From contig DASYUM010000340.1 of assembly GCA_036001225.1 (NCBI GenBank), positions 1 through 36,130 on the forward strand: a stretch of 36,130 bases of DNA. The letters run 5' to 3'. The DNA comes from DASYUM01 sp036001225. Lineage in GTDB: Bacteria > Methylomirabilota > Methylomirabilia > Rokubacteriales > DASRDR01. Position 1 is the stretch's first letter. Each line of letters starts with the position of its first letter. Shown here piece by piece: positions 1-8,056 of the stretch. The notes beneath the pieces were generated by a model that worked only from the letters and a program-made list of their open reading frames with translations, had not been told where the DNA came from and did no database searches. A program made the translations under genes and the position numbers.

Positions 1-1
1 C

Positions 2-904
2 CTTCTCCTCCCCGCGGCCGTCGCCGTCATCGTGGAGAAGGCGATCGCGCGCCGCCAGCACGCGTCGCTGGCCGCTCAGTTCGTGCCCTTGGTCGTCCGC
101 CCCAGCCGCCGGCGGGACACGGCCTGGCTGCTCTACGTGGCCCTCGTCTCGCTCGCGATCCTCACGATCGTCGTCACCGTGATCGCCGCAAGCCTCGTTC
201 GCCTGTGGCCGTATCGGATGACCCCGACCCTCCACCACTACCGGTTCGACGTCCAGAACGGGATCACCCCGCTCTGGACGAGCATCGAAGCCTCCCTGAT
301 GGCCGCGGCCATCGGCGTCGTGGTCGTCGTCGCGGCCGCCTGGGCGCTCCACCGCTTCCAGGGGCTCGTGACGCGCTTCCTCTACTTCCTGGCCATCGTG
401 CCAGCGGCGGTGCCCGGCATGGTCCTCGGTCTCGGCTACATTCTGGCCTTCAACAATCCCGCCAACCCCGTCTATCTCATCTACGACACGGTGCTGATCC
501 TGGCGATCTGCAACGTGTACCACTACCACGCCCAGGGCTTCCTGGTCGCGACGACGGCCGTCAAGCAGGTCAGCCGGACGTTCGACGAAGCCTCGGCGAC
601 GCTCGGCGCCGGCTACCTGCGGACGCTCGGCCGCGTCACGCTGCCGATCATCTGGCCCGCTGTCGTCAGCGTCGGCGTCTTCTTCTTCATGCGGAGCATG
701 GTGACCCTCTCGGCCCTGATCTTCCTCTACACGGCGGCGACCCAGGTCGCCGCGGTCTCGGTGCTCCTTCTGGACGAAGCCGGTCAGATGAGCCAGGCGG
801 CCGCCTTCTCGACGTGCATCATGGCCGTCGTGATCACCAGCCTTCTGGTGTTTCAGGGCCTGCTCCGGCTGACCGGAGTGCGGAACGTCTCCCTCGTCCG
901 GTGA
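2..904 (+). CDS. ABC transporter permease, C-terminal half (5' end outside window)
   Basis: This is an inner-membrane permease of the binding-protein-dependent ABC family, most like fused ferric-iron or 2-aminoethylphosphonate (PhnU/PhnV-type) permeases. The frame is open to the left edge, and a hydrophobic run ending LLLPAAVAVIVEKAIARRQ precedes the GTG at 32, so that GTG is internal and the gene begins upstream. About six further membrane segments follow. The EAA loop that contacts the ATPase is visible as FDEASATLGAGYLRTLGR. The visible part aligns segment by segment with the degenerate permease at 1573-2680 (WPYRMTPTLHHYRF against YPYNLSLTLFHYDF, and PGMVLGLGYILAFNNPANP against PGLVLGLAYIFFFNDPDNP), so the two are divergent tandem paralogues. 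No binding protein or ATPase is in view. Family is confident; substrate is not. Confidence 0.85.
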   Translation, partial: LLLPAAVAVIVEKAIARRQHASLAAQFVPLVVRPSRRRDTAWLLYVALVSLAILTIVVTVIAASLVRLWPYRMTPTLHHYRFDVQNGITPLWTSIEASLMAAAIGVVVVVAAAWALHRFQGLVTRFLYFLAIVPAAVPGMVLGLGYILAFNNPANPVYLIYDTVLILAICNVYHYHAQGFLVATTAVKQVSRTFDEASATLGAGYLRTLGRVTLPIIWPAVVSVGVFFFMRSMVTLSALIFLYTAATQVAAVSVLLLDEAGQMSQAAAFSTCIMAVVITSLLVFQGLLRLTGVRNVSLVR

Positions 905-1063
905 TCTCCGCGACGACTACATCATCTTCGCCATGCCGGCCAAGGGGCACAACGACGCCAACTGCACGCCGCGCTCAAGCGCTTCCTGGAGCTGGCCCTC
1001 CGCCACGATCCGGTCAACGTCGGGGACGCCAAGCGGGGCGGCGCCTTTCGCGGCCGACCGGCC

Positions 1064-1543
1064 GTGAACCCTCTCAACCACTGGTTCCCCCACACGGCGC
1101 CCGACTTTCGGTCTGTCGTGGACGGGATTGACGGCTACACGGTGGCGGCCGCCGTCTTCGACAGCCCGGCCAAGCTGGAGGCGTTCCTGCGCGACGTCAA
1201 GGCGGCCGAACTCGGGATGTGCGTCAACATCAGCGCGGTGACCGAAGCGGCCCGGGAGGTCGCCGGCCGCGTCGGTCTCACCCGACACAGCGTCGAGTAC
1301 TCGCTGCCGTTCCGGTTCGGCCGCACCGACCTCCTCCCCGACCGGCGGACGCTCGAGCTCTACACGATGTGTGGCCACGGGATGGTCTCGGCCAACCTGG
1401 CCCGCAAGATGCGGGACTGGGTGCGGGAGGGTCGGCGGACGCCCGGGGAGGCCGCCCGCTACCTGGCGAAGTTCTGCAGCTGCGGGATCTACAATACGGC
1501 CCGGGCCGCCCGCTTACTCGAGGAAGGCCGAGGCACCCACTGA
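1064..1543 (+). CDS. Unrecognised protein with C-terminal CGH and CSCG cysteines; probable 5' frameshift
   Basis: I do not recognise this family. The frame from GTG 1064 gives 159 residues ending in a region that looks conserved: ELYTMCGHGMVSANLARKM, then FCSCGIYNTARAARLLEE. The Cys/His cluster could bind metal or an Fe-S centre (inference). Coding character continues upstream of 1064 in this frame (LHAALKRFLELALRHDPVNV, from 962) and then in another frame from ATG 933 (MPAKGHNDAN). Adding one base near 960-962 joins them into about 204 residues, so a one-base deletion or assembly error is likely and GTG 1064 may not be the true start. The ATG-933 frame is open only back to 873, so the true N-terminus may be lost. 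It lies between two permease fragments. Confidence 0.55.
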   Translation: MNPLNHWFPHTAPDFRSVVDGIDGYTVAAAVFDSPAKLEAFLRDVKAAELGMCVNISAVTEAAREVAGRVGLTRHSVEYSLPFRFGRTDLLPDRRTLELYTMCGHGMVSANLARKMRDWVREGRRTPGEAARYLAKFCSCGIYNTARAARLLEEGRGTH

Positions 1544-1572
1544 GCCACGAGCCCGCGGCCGGAGGTCGCTAG

Positions 1573-2680
1573 TGGCCGAGGCCGCCGCCCGATGCCCGCT
1601 ACGGGCTGATCAGCGCCACCTTCGTCGTCTTCACCATGGTCATCACCGACTTCGGGGCGCCCAAGGTCATCGGCGGCCAGTACAACGTGCTGGCCACCGA
1701 CGTCTACAAGCAGGTGATCGGGCAATCGAAGTTCGAGATGGGCGCGGTCGTGAGCGTGGTGCTGTTGATCCCGGCGGCCTTCGCCTTCGCGGCCGACTGC
1801 GTCGCGCGCCGCCGCCAGGTCGCGCTCATGTCCGCGCGGGCCGTGCCCTACGAGCCCCGGCCCCAGCGCCTGTTCGACGGGACGATGTTCGCTTACTGCT
1901 GTCTGGTCGCGGTGTTCCTGGTCGGGATGATGGCCGTCTCCCAGTTCGCCGCTCTGGTGCGCTTCTACCCCTACAACCTGAGTCTCACCCTCTTCCACTA
2001 CGACTTCGAGCGGCGGGGCACCGTCGGGTGGGCGGCCTACGGGAACTCGATCCGCATGTCGGCCTACGTCGCGCTGGCCGGCACCGTGATCGTCTTCGTG
2101 GGAGCCTACCTGGTCGAGAAGGCGCGTGGCATGCCGAGCGGCCGCGCGCTCTTCCAGTTCCTGGCCATGATGCCGATGGCGGTGCCGGGGCTCGTCCTCG
2201 GCCTCGCCTACATCTTCTTCTTCAACGACCCCGACAACCCGCTCAACCCCCTCTACCGGACGATGGCGATCCTGGTCGTCAACACGATCGCGCACTTCTA
2301 CACGGTCGCCCACCTGACCGCCGTCACCGCCTTCCGGCAGATGGACCCCGAGTTCGAGGCCGTCTCGGCGTCACTCAAGCAGCCCTTCTACCGGACGTTC
2401 TGGCGAGTGACGGTCCCGGTGTGCCTCCCGGCCATCCTCGACGTCGGCATCTTACCTCTTCGTCAACGCCATGACGACGGTTTCGGCCGTCGTCTTCCTG
2501 TGGGGACCTGGTACCGAGCTGGCATCGATCGCCGTCCTCGACATGGACGACGCGGGACAGACGGCGGCGGCGGCCGCCATGGCGATGATGATCTTCTACA
2601 CGAACGTGGGTGTCCGGACCCTTCACGTCGGGCTGGCCCGCTGGTTGGAGCAGCGGACACAGGCCTGGCGCCGGAGGTAA
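1573..2680 (+). pseudogene. Degenerate PhnU/PhnV-like ABC permease, N-truncated and frameshifted
   Basis: This is the remnant of a 2-aminoethylphosphonate-type fused ABC permease. Readable sequence begins abruptly after an in-frame TAG at 1570 with YGLISATFVVFTMVITDFG and continues FGAPKVIGGQYNVLATDVYK, which in intact relatives lies near the middle of a protein of roughly 570 residues. About 200 N-terminal residues are therefore missing. The frame runs to AILDVGI near 2450, where one extra T (CTTA at 2451-2454) breaks it. Reading resumes in the next frame as YLFVNAMTTVSAVVFLWG and ends RTQAWRRR at 2680. The EAA loop is intact (FEAVSASLKQPFYRTFWRV). A start at ATG 1636 would give a half-transporter with a wrong tail. 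The single-base shift could be a sequencing error; the missing N-terminus is harder to explain that way. Confidence 0.75.
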
Positions 2681-2741
2681 CCCACGCGAGGCCCACTGCC
2701 CGGCACTGTTCTTGCTCCGGGGGGCCGGAGGAGGTACACCC

Positions 2742-3197
2742 ATGAAAGCGACGGACCTGCTCAAACAGCAGCACAAGGAAGTGATGGACCTGTTCGAGGA
2801 GGTCGAGGACGCCGAGGACCCCGAGAGCCGGCGCCAGCTCATGGAGCAGATCGTCGGGGAGATCAAGGTCCACTCGAAGATCGAGGAAGAGTTCTTCTAC
2901 CCGGCCGTCCGCGGACTCGGGACCCAGAAGGCCGAGGAGATGGTGCTGGAGGCCCTCGAGGAGCACCACGTGGTGGACCTGGTGATCGCGGATCTGCCCA
3001 AGGTCGATCCCGAGGACGAGCGGTTCGTGGCCAAGATGACCGTCTTCCACGAGCTCGTCGAGCACCACGCGAAAGAGGAAGAGGAGGAAATGTTCAAGTC
3101 CGCCCGGCGGCTCGGCAAGGAGGAGTTGGAAGCGCTGGGCGAGCGGATGGAGGCCCGGGCCGAAGAGCTGAAGTCCAAGGCGCGCCGGGCCGCCTGA
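2742..3197 (+). CDS. Hemerythrin HHE-domain protein
   Basis: This 151-residue cytoplasmic four-helix protein of the hemerythrin/HHE cation-binding family binds a di-iron site used for O2, NO or redox sensing, or iron handling in relatives. Visible ligand motifs are LKQQHKEVMDLF near residue 10, HSKIEEEFFYP near 50, EEHHVVDLV near 80 and HELVEHHAKEEEEEMF near 105-120. The C-terminus is a charged helix rich in Glu, Lys and Arg. The start is fixed by a strong Shine-Dalgarno GGAGGAGGT at 2727-2735, seven bases before the ATG; the longer frame back to 2610 overlaps the permease remnant and looks non-coding. It is monocistronic and converges on the MFS gene across a hairpin. The exact role in this organism is unknown. 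Confidence 0.9.
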   Translation: MKATDLLKQQHKEVMDLFEEVEDAEDPESRRQLMEQIVGEIKVHSKIEEEFFYPAVRGLGTQKAEEMVLEALEEHHVVDLVIADLPKVDPEDERFVAKMTVFHELVEHHAKEEEEEMFKSARRLGKEELEALGERMEARAEELKSKARRAA

Positions 3198-3224
3198 TCG
3201 GCCGCCTGTCGCCGGACCCCACGG

Positions 3225-3257
3225 GCCAGGAGCGGCGGCCCCCGCCGCCCTCCTGGC
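3225..3257. terminator. Bidirectional hairpin between convergent genes
   Basis: A GC-rich hairpin: GCCAGGAG (3225-3232) pairs with CTCCTGGC (3250-3257), and an inner CGGCGG/CCGCCG stem closes a CCC loop with a two-base bulge on the 3' side. It sits between the ends of the hemerythrin gene (3197) and the MFS gene (3264, opposite strand), where a shared terminator is expected. There is no strong T-tract on either side. Confidence 0.6.
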
Positions 3258-3263
3258 GCTACC

Positions 3264-4592
3264 TCAAGTTCTCGACGGCGGCGGATTCCCGGCCTCGATC
3301 GCGGCCTTCCGGACGTTCACCCTCGCCAGCAACGCCAACCCGGCCACGAAGAAGACGACCACCGACAGAATGGCGACCCGGTAGCTGCCGCTGAACTGGA
3401 GCGCCAGCCCGAACAGGAGTGGCCCCAGCCAGCTCGTCCCCCGCTCACTCACCTCGTAGAGGCTGAAGTACTCGGCCTCCCGGCCCCGGGGGATCATGAG
3501 CGAATAGACCGAGCGGCTGAGCGCCTGACTCCCTCCCAGCACGATCGCGATCACGGCGCCGAGGACGAAGAACTGCCCGCGGGTCTGGAGGAGCGCGTAG
3601 GCGTAGACCACGGTGCCGGTCCAGATCACGAGGCTCAGCATGATGGCGCGCTTGCTCCCGAGGACCTTCGCCACCTGATTGAAGAGCAGCGCCCCGAAGA
3701 AGGCCACGAACTGCACCATCAGGATGATCTGGGTCAGGGTGGCGAGGGGGAGGCCCAGCTCCTCCTGACCGAACTGGGAGGACATGTTGATCACCGTCTG
3801 CACGCCGTCGTTGTAGCAGAGGAAGGCGACCAGGAAGAGGAGGGTGTGGGGGTAGTTGCGAGCCGTCCGCAGCGTGTGGCCGAGCTGTCGGAAGCCGGCC
3901 GAGAGATAGGACTCCCCGGGCGGCAACGGCTTGATGGCCTGCCGCGTCTTCAGCGTGAGCATCGGGATCAGGGTGAACACCCCCCACCAGACGCCGGCCG
4001 AGGCCAGGCTCACGCGGGCGGCGTCGGCCGCCGTCAGCCCGAGCCGCTCCGCGTTGGCGAACATGAGCAGGTTCAGCGCCAGCAGAAGCCCGCCGCCCAG
4101 GTAGCCGAGCGCCCATCCCATGGAGGAGACGGCATCCCGCTGGTCGGGGCCGGCGATCTCGGGAAGGAAGGCGTTGTAGACGACGACCGAGGCGCCGAAG
4201 CTCAGGTTGGCGACCAGGAACAGCAGGCCGCCCAGCAGGTAGTTGGTGCCGTGGAGGAAGTAGAGGCCGGCGGTGGCCGCCGCCCCCAGGAAGGCGAAGA
4301 AGCCGAGCAGCGGCTTCTTGCCCCGGGAGTAGTCGGAGATGGCCCCCAGCAGTGGCAGGAGAAACACCTGGAGGAGGACCGAGAGCGAGACCACGTAGGG
4401 AAAGAACGAGCCCGCGTAGATCGCGATGCCCAGCGGCCGCACGAAGCCATCCGGATCGGCGGCCGCCTTGGTCACCGTGGTCAGGTAGGGGCCCATGAAG
4501 ACGGTGACCACGGTGGTGCTGAAGGCCGAGTTCGCCCAGTCGTAGAAGTACCAGCCGACCCGCTCGGGCCGGTCGGCGCGTCCCAAAGCCAT
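3264..4592 (-). CDS. MFS transporter, UMF1 (Atg22-like) family
   Basis: This is a 442-residue inner-membrane transporter with about 12 membrane segments. The N-terminus RVGWYFYDWANSAFSTTVVT is the hallmark of the UMF1/Atg22-like branch of the major facilitator superfamily. The loop SDYSRGKKPLLGFFAF carries the MFS motif-A-like charged turn, and FLPEIAGPDQRDAVSSMGWALGYLGGG is also typical. Substrates of bacterial members are mostly unknown; fungal Atg22 exports amino acids from vacuoles. I place the start at ATG 4592. A TTG at 4628 could add 12 residues, but that TTGACT reads better as the -35 box of a promoter whose -10 (4600-4605) lies seven bases before the ATG. The gene is divergent from the thiolase cluster. 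Confidence 0.88.
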   Translation of the reverse strand: MALGRADRPERVGWYFYDWANSAFSTTVVTVFMGPYLTTVTKAAADPDGFVRPLGIAIYAGSFFPYVVSLSVLLQVFLLPLLGAISDYSRGKKPLLGFFAFLGAAATAGLYFLHGTNYLLGGLLFLVANLSFGASVVVYNAFLPEIAGPDQRDAVSSMGWALGYLGGGLLLALNLLMFANAERLGLTAADAARVSLASAGVWWGVFTLIPMLTLKTRQAIKPLPPGESYLSAGFRQLGHTLRTARNYPHTLLFLVAFLCYNDGVQTVINMSSQFGQEELGLPLATLTQIILMVQFVAFFGALLFNQVAKVLGSKRAIMLSLVIWTGTVVYAYALLQTRGQFFVLGAVIAIVLGGSQALSRSVYSLMIPRGREAEYFSLYEVSERGTSWLGPLLFGLALQFSGSYRVAILSVVVFFVAGLALLARVNVRKAAIEAGNPPPSRT

Positions 4593-4599
4593 GGCGTGC

Positions 4600-4628
4600 A
4601 CTCTGGCCCGCTGGCCGGCACCAGTCAA
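4600..4628 (-). promoter_or_regulatory. Promoter for the MFS gene, probably leaderless
   Basis: On the minus strand, TTGACT (4628-4623, five of six matches to the -35 consensus) is followed by a 17-base spacer and CAGAGT (4605-4600, three of six, including the key A and final T). Initiation about seven bases downstream would fall at or next to ATG 4592. There is no Shine-Dalgarno before that ATG, which fits a leaderless transcript. This is a pattern call only. Confidence 0.5.
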
Positions 4629-4641
4629 GACGCCGGAGCCG

Positions 4642-4650
4642 TGCTAGAAT
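4642..4650 (+). promoter_or_regulatory. Extended -10 promoter of the thiolase cluster
   Basis: TGCTAGAAT is an extended -10 (TGn plus TAGAAT, five of six to TATAAT), ending ten bases before the thiolase ATG at 4661. No good -35 is visible; the matching position overlaps the -35 of the divergent MFS promoter. The start lacks a Shine-Dalgarno, so a leaderless or very short-leader mRNA is likely. The same TGnTAnAnT pattern recurs at 12011-12019 and 30111-30119. Confidence 0.5.
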
Positions 4651-4660
4651 CCTGCGCGCG

Positions 4661-5803
4661 ATGCCTCCCGCTCTCATCGCCGGGGTCTACGAGTTCCCCG
4701 AGCGCAAGACGGCGAAGAGCGCGCTGGAGATCCAGGCGCTCTCCGCGCGCGCCGCGCTGGCGGATGCCGGGCTCACCCGCGCCGACGTGGACGGCTACTT
4801 CACCGCCGCCGGCGCGGGCGGGCTGGGCCCGCTGCCGATCCTCGACTACCTGAACCTCCATCCCCGCTACGTGGACGGGACCACCATCGGGGGGGCGTCG
4901 TTCGTCGCCCACGTCCACCACGCGGCGGCGGCGATCGCCGAGGGTCGCTGCCGGGTGGCCCTCGTCACCTACGGGAGCACGGCCCGCTCCCAGGGGATCG
5001 CGGTCGGGACCCGGGGCCGGGCTGCCGGCGATTACCTGGACCAGTTCGAGGCGATCTACGGGACCTCCACGGTGGGCCTGTACGCGCTCGTCGCGCAGCG
5101 CCACATGCACGTCTACGGAACCAGCGGCGCCCAGCTCGCCGCCATCGCGGTCGCCTGCCGCCGCCACGCCGGCCTGAACCCGCAGGCGCTCTACCGCGAT
5201 CCGATCACGGTGGACGACGTCCTCGCCTCCCCGATGATCTCCTCGCCGCTCCACCTGCTCGACTGCTGCGTGATCACCGACGGCGGCGGAGCCGTGGTCG
5301 TCGTCCATCCCGACCTCGCCCGCCACCTCCGGAAGCCGGCGGTCGCCATCCTCGGCGCCGCCGAGGCCGTGGCCCACACCGCGGCCGGCCGCCGGGACTA
5401 CCTGGTCTCGGCGGCCGCTCAGACCGGGCCGCGGGCGCTCGGCGAGGCCGGGGTGCGGCACGACGACCTGGACCTGGCGATGATCTACGATTCGTTCACC
5501 ATCACGGTGCTGGTGACGCTGGAGGATCTCGGCTTCTGCAAGAAGGGCGAGGGCGGACCCTTCGTCGAGGGTGGGCGACTCGAGCTGGGGGGGCCACTGC
5601 CGATCAACACCGACGGGGGCGGGCTCTCGTCGAACCACCCGGGCATGCGCGGCATCTTCCTGGTCATCGAGGCCGTGCACCAGCTCCGCGGCGAGGCCGA
5701 CGCCCGCCAGGTCGCCGACTGCCGGCTGGCGCTGGTCCACGGCACCGGCGGCGCCCTCGGTAGCCGGCACTCGGGGGCCACGCTGGTGCTGGGGCGGCCG
5801 TGA
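4661..5803 (+). CDS. Thiolase-fold protein lacking the catalytic Cys (Ltp2-like)
   Basis: This 380-residue protein has the SCP2-thiolase/lipid-transfer fold used for CoA thioester chemistry. The N-terminal nucleophilic Cys of true thiolases is absent: the segment reads TIGGASFVAHVHHAAAAIAEG, with Ser80-Phe81 at the expected site. The C-terminal signatures remain: GGLSSNHPGMRG with His326, and VHGTGGALGS with His360. This residue set is known in Ltp2-type retro-aldolases of steroid side-chain degradation, which work as a complex with a DUF35 protein, and a DUF35 gene overlaps this stop codon. I infer an aldolase-like or accessory role on a beta-hydroxyacyl-CoA rather than thiolysis. It is the first gene of the catabolic cluster. 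The substrate is not known. Confidence 0.85.
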   Translation: MPPALIAGVYEFPERKTAKSALEIQALSARAALADAGLTRADVDGYFTAAGAGGLGPLPILDYLNLHPRYVDGTTIGGASFVAHVHHAAAAIAEGRCRVALVTYGSTARSQGIAVGTRGRAAGDYLDQFEAIYGTSTVGLYALVAQRHMHVYGTSGAQLAAIAVACRRHAGLNPQALYRDPITVDDVLASPMISSPLHLLDCCVITDGGGAVVVVHPDLARHLRKPAVAILGAAEAVAHTAAGRRDYLVSAAAQTGPRALGEAGVRHDDLDLAMIYDSFTITVLVTLEDLGFCKKGEGGPFVEGGRLELGGPLPINTDGGGLSSNHPGMRGIFLVIEAVHQLRGEADARQVADCRLALVHGTGGALGSRHSGATLVLGRP

Positions 5804-6213
5804 TGAGCCCCTATGCCAAGCCGTTGCCCGAGATCACCCCCGAGTCCCGACCGTTTTGGGAGGGTTGCCGCCGCCGCCAGCTGTTGATCCAGCGCTGCCG
5901 CGCCTGCGGGGCGCGCCAGCACTACCCCCGGGGCGTCTGCGCGAGTTGCTGGAGCCCCGACCTCGACTGGCAGCCGAGCGCGGGCCGTGGCACCGTGTAC
6001 ACCTTCACCGTGACCCATCGGAGCCAGGCCCCCGGGTTCCGGGACGAGCTCCCCTACGTCGTGGCCTGGGTCGAGCTGGAGGAGGGCGTGCAGCTCCTGA
6101 CGAATGTGGTCGGCGGCGATCCGGCGGCGGTGCGGATCGGGATGCCGGTGCAGGTCGCCTTCGAGGACGTGACCCCCGAAGTCACCCTCCCCCGGTTCAC
6201 CCCGATCGGCTAA
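5803..6213 (+). CDS. DUF35 Zn-ribbon/OB-fold protein, partner of the thiolase
   Basis: A 136-residue cytoplasmic protein. An N-terminal helix (ITPESRPFWEGCRRRQLLIQRC) leads into a rubredoxin-like zinc ribbon, CRACGARQHYPRGVCASC (Cys32, 35, 46, 49), and then a C-terminal OB-like barrel (GTVYTFTVTHR through MPVQVAFEDV). DUF35 proteins bind acyl-CoA and pair with Cys-less thiolase-fold proteins, as in the ChsH2 C-terminal domain with Ltp2. The ATG at 5803 overlaps the thiolase stop (TGATG), implying coupled translation; a GTG one codon earlier is possible. The overlap is the strongest hint that the two products form a complex. Confidence 0.9.
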   Translation: MSPYAKPLPEITPESRPFWEGCRRRQLLIQRCRACGARQHYPRGVCASCWSPDLDWQPSAGRGTVYTFTVTHRSQAPGFRDELPYVVAWVELEEGVQLLTNVVGGDPAAVRIGMPVQVAFEDVTPEVTLPRFTPIG

Positions 6214-6222
6214 GATGCCGAT

Positions 6223-6334
6223 GACGGCGCGCCGCAGGACGTCGCGGGGCTGGGGGGCGCGACGAGGCGCGCGAACCCGACGGCGCGCCGCAGGACGTCG
6301 CGGGGCTGGGCCCCGCCGTCCGAGGCGCGCGAAC
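6223..6334. repeat. Imperfect tandem repeat, two units of 56 bp
   Basis: A 32-base segment beginning GACGGCGCGCCGCAGGACGT occurs identically at 6223-6254 and 6279-6310, a period of 56 bases. The second halves of the units share GAGGCGCGCGAAC but are otherwise diverged. The second unit contains a small hairpin, CGGGGC-TGG-GCCCCG, at 6301-6315. It lies in the 192-base gap between the DUF35 and ThDP genes. A 64-codon frame across it is very Arg-rich and does not look like a protein. Confidence 0.8.
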
Positions 6335-6405
6335 GCGAAGGTCATCTCGGCCGTGACGCGCTCGGGCTGCGGCCTCGCGGACGTCCCGGCCTCAAGGGGG
6401 CGCGT

Positions 6406-8031
6406 ATGACCGGTGGCGAGGCGCTGGCGAAGTCGCTCGTCCGGGAGGGGGTCCGGGTCGTTTTCGGCCTCCCCGGCGTCCAGCTCTACGGCGCGATCGC
6501 CGCCTTCCGCGACGAGCCGGGGATCCGCTTCATCACCACCCGCCACGAGCAGGCCACCGCTTACATGGCCGACGGCTACGCCCGGGCTGGTGGCCGGGTC
6601 GGGGTGGCCCTGGTGGTGCCCGGGCCGGGGCTCTACAACGCGGGGGCGGCCCTCAGCACGGCCTACGCGGCGTCCTCCCCGGTGCTCCTCCTCGTCGGCC
6701 AGGTCCCCAAGACCTACATCGGTCGGAAGGTCGGAGTGCTGCACGAAGTCGACGACCAGCTCGAGGCGATCCGCACGGTGACCAAGTGGCGGGCGAGCGT
6801 CCTCGAGGTCGCCGACGTCCCGCGAGCGGTCCGGGAGGCGTTCACCCAGCTCAGGACCGGACGGCCGCGGCCGGTGGCGATCGAGCTTCCGCCCGACACA
6901 CTGGAGCAAGAGGCCGAGGTCGAGCTGCCGGCTCCGAGCGAGGCGGTCCGGCCGGCGGCCGATGCCGGCGCCGTGGACGCCGCCGCCGAGCGGCTGGTGG
7001 CCGCCGAACGCCCGCTGATCTACGCGGGAGGTGGGGTCCACGCCGCCGGTGCCCACGCGATCCTGGCCGCGGTCGCCGACCACCTCCAGGCCGGGGTCGT
7101 CACCTCCGGCGAAGGGAAGGGGGCCGTCAGCGATGCGAGCGACCTCTCGCTCGGCGCCGGCCTGTGGCGCGAGAGCCCCCTCCGCCCCTACGTGGACGGG
7201 GCGGACGTCGTCCTGGCCGTGGGGACGCGGCTGGCGGTGGCGGCGCTGGCGGACGAACAGCCGGTGATCCAGATCGACATCGACCCGGAGGAGATCGGCC
7301 GCAACCACCCGAAGACCCTCGGCCTCGTCGGCGACGTCCGGGCCACCCTGCAGGCGCTCCTGGTCCGCCTGCAGGCGGCATCGCCCCCGCGGCCGTCCCG
7401 CAAAGCGGAGCGGGAGGCCGTCCGGGCGCGAATGGCTGCCCTCGCAGCGGAGACCGAGCCGCCGGCCGCGATCCTGCGCAGCCTGCGAGCCGCGATCCCG
7501 GAGGACGGCATCGTAGTCCCCGACGTGACCCAGGTCGGCTACCACACCCGGCCGTTCTGGCCCGTCTACCAGCCGCGGACCTACCTCAACTCCTCCTACT
7601 CGGGGAACCTCGGCTTCGCCTTCCCGACCGCCCTCGGGGCCAAGGTGGCCCACCCCGAGCGGGCGGTGGTGGCGTTGGTGGGCGACGGCGGGTTCCTCTA
7701 CAACGCCCAGGAGCTGGCCACCGCCGTGCAGTACGGGATCAACGTGGTGGTCGTCGTCTTCACCGACAACGCGTTCGGGAACGTGGCCCGCGACCTGGAC
7801 GAGGCCTGGGGCGGGAAATTCGCCAGCGAGCTCTACAACCCCGACTTCGTGAAGTTCGCCGAGTCCTTCGGCGTGGTCGGTCTCCGCACGAAGGAGCCCG
7901 CCGACGTGGGGAACCTCGTGCGGGAGGCGATCGAGATGGACCGGCCGGTCCTGATCGAGGTGCCGGTTGGGCGGATGCCGCGCCCGCAGTTCTTCGCCAA
8001 GATGCGGCTGCCGGCCAGGTATCAGCGATAA
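6406..8031 (+). CDS. Thiamine diphosphate-dependent enzyme (acetolactate synthase / 2-hydroxyacyl lyase type)
   Basis: A 541-residue cytoplasmic enzyme with the three-domain POX/AHAS fold. The N-terminal Pyr domain includes the cofactor-activating Glu48 in RHEQATAYMADGYARAGG. A central Rossmann-like domain follows (PLIYAGGGVHAAG, VLAVGTRLA, IQIDIDPEEIGRN), then a C-terminal PP domain with the ThDP/Mg motif GDGGFLYNAQELATA (Gly426-Asp427) and Asn455 in FTDNAFGN. Members cleave or join C-C bonds next to a carbonyl (acetolactate synthase, benzoylformate or oxalyl-CoA decarboxylase, 2-hydroxyacyl-CoA lyase); this sequence alone does not separate them. AAGGGGG upstream supports the ATG at 6406. 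Its place between a retro-aldolase-like pair and an acyl-CoA dehydrogenase suggests it handles a CoA or 2-oxo acid intermediate of the same pathway (inference). Confidence 0.88.
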   Translation: MTGGEALAKSLVREGVRVVFGLPGVQLYGAIAAFRDEPGIRFITTRHEQATAYMADGYARAGGRVGVALVVPGPGLYNAGAALSTAYAASSPVLLLVGQVPKTYIGRKVGVLHEVDDQLEAIRTVTKWRASVLEVADVPRAVREAFTQLRTGRPRPVAIELPPDTLEQEAEVELPAPSEAVRPAADAGAVDAAAERLVAAERPLIYAGGGVHAAGAHAILAAVADHLQAGVVTSGEGKGAVSDASDLSLGAGLWRESPLRPYVDGADVVLAVGTRLAVAALADEQPVIQIDIDPEEIGRNHPKTLGLVGDVRATLQALLVRLQAASPPRPSRKAEREAVRARMAALAAETEPPAAILRSLRAAIPEDGIVVPDVTQVGYHTRPFWPVYQPRTYLNSSYSGNLGFAFPTALGAKVAHPERAVVALVGDGGFLYNAQELATAVQYGINVVVVVFTDNAFGNVARDLDEAWGGKFASELYNPDFVKFAESFGVVGLRTKEPADVGNLVREAIEMDRPVLIEVPVGRMPRPQFFAKMRLPARYQR

Positions 8032-8056
8032 CAGGACCAGCGGTAGGAGGGACATC

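Noticed and set aside
6223..6334. The repeat considered as the start of a CRISPR array
   Set aside because: Only two units with diverged second halves, no regular spacers and no cas genes.
6215..6409. A 64-codon frame between the DUF35 and ThDP genes
   Set aside because: Arg-rich, spans a tandem repeat, and has no Shine-Dalgarno or homology that I recognise.
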